From the NCBI GenBank assembly GCA_033032865.1, contig JAWHQI010001229.1, positions 36,345 to 100,344 on the forward strand: DNA of 64,000 nucleotides, given 5' to 3'. Positions within the stretch are counted from its first letter, which is position 1; every line of letters begins with the position of its first letter. The notes beneath the pieces were generated by a model, which was not told where the DNA came from, ran no database searches, and saw only the letters and a list, made by a program, of their open reading frames with translations. The position numbers and the translations under genes are program-made. This document shows, piece after piece, positions 1-64,000 of the stretch. The stretch is from Dactylorhiza incarnata (lineage: Eukaryota > Streptophyta > Magnoliopsida > Asparagales > Orchidaceae).

Positions 1-64000
<64,000 letters not shown>

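Overview
This window holds essentially one base. By eye, 63,949 of the 64,000 positions are T and 51 are not (21 G, 23 A, 7 C). I see no gene, RNA gene, promoter, ribosome binding site, terminator, insertion sequence, CRISPR array, origin or attachment site on either strand. The organism cannot be inferred: there is no codon usage, no GC signal beyond about 0.04 percent G+C, and no recognisable protein or RNA.

Layout: (1) 1-53285 is an uninterrupted T homopolymer. (2) 53286-53407 holds three isolated G (53286, 53356, 53407). (3) 53408-57779 is again pure T, 4,372 bases. (4) 57780-64000 is poly-T with 48 isolated single-base changes (23 A, 18 G, 7 C), about one per 130 bases, densest in 62001-63000 (13) and thinner after that. 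The window ends inside this tract, so its right boundary is not seen. No two non-T bases are adjacent; the closest pair is 5 bases apart (62061 and 62066).

Coding content: because non-T bases are never adjacent, the + strand has no TAA, TAG or TGA and no ATG or GTG. All three + frames are open throughout and would read as polyphenylalanine, with TTG (at each G) the only start-like codon. The - strand would read as polylysine with a TAA opposite each A and has no ATG, GTG or TTG. Any long open frame called here is a low-complexity illusion.

Interpretation (inference): the most likely explanation is technical. Candidates are a stalled or miscalled long-read signal carried into a contig, untemplated or tailing-derived poly(dA)/poly(dT) amplified in the library, or filler written as T by a file or encoding fault. 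I know of no natural genome with a perfect 53-kb mononucleotide tract. The sequence alone cannot separate these causes, and I found no evidence of an undescribed biological system.
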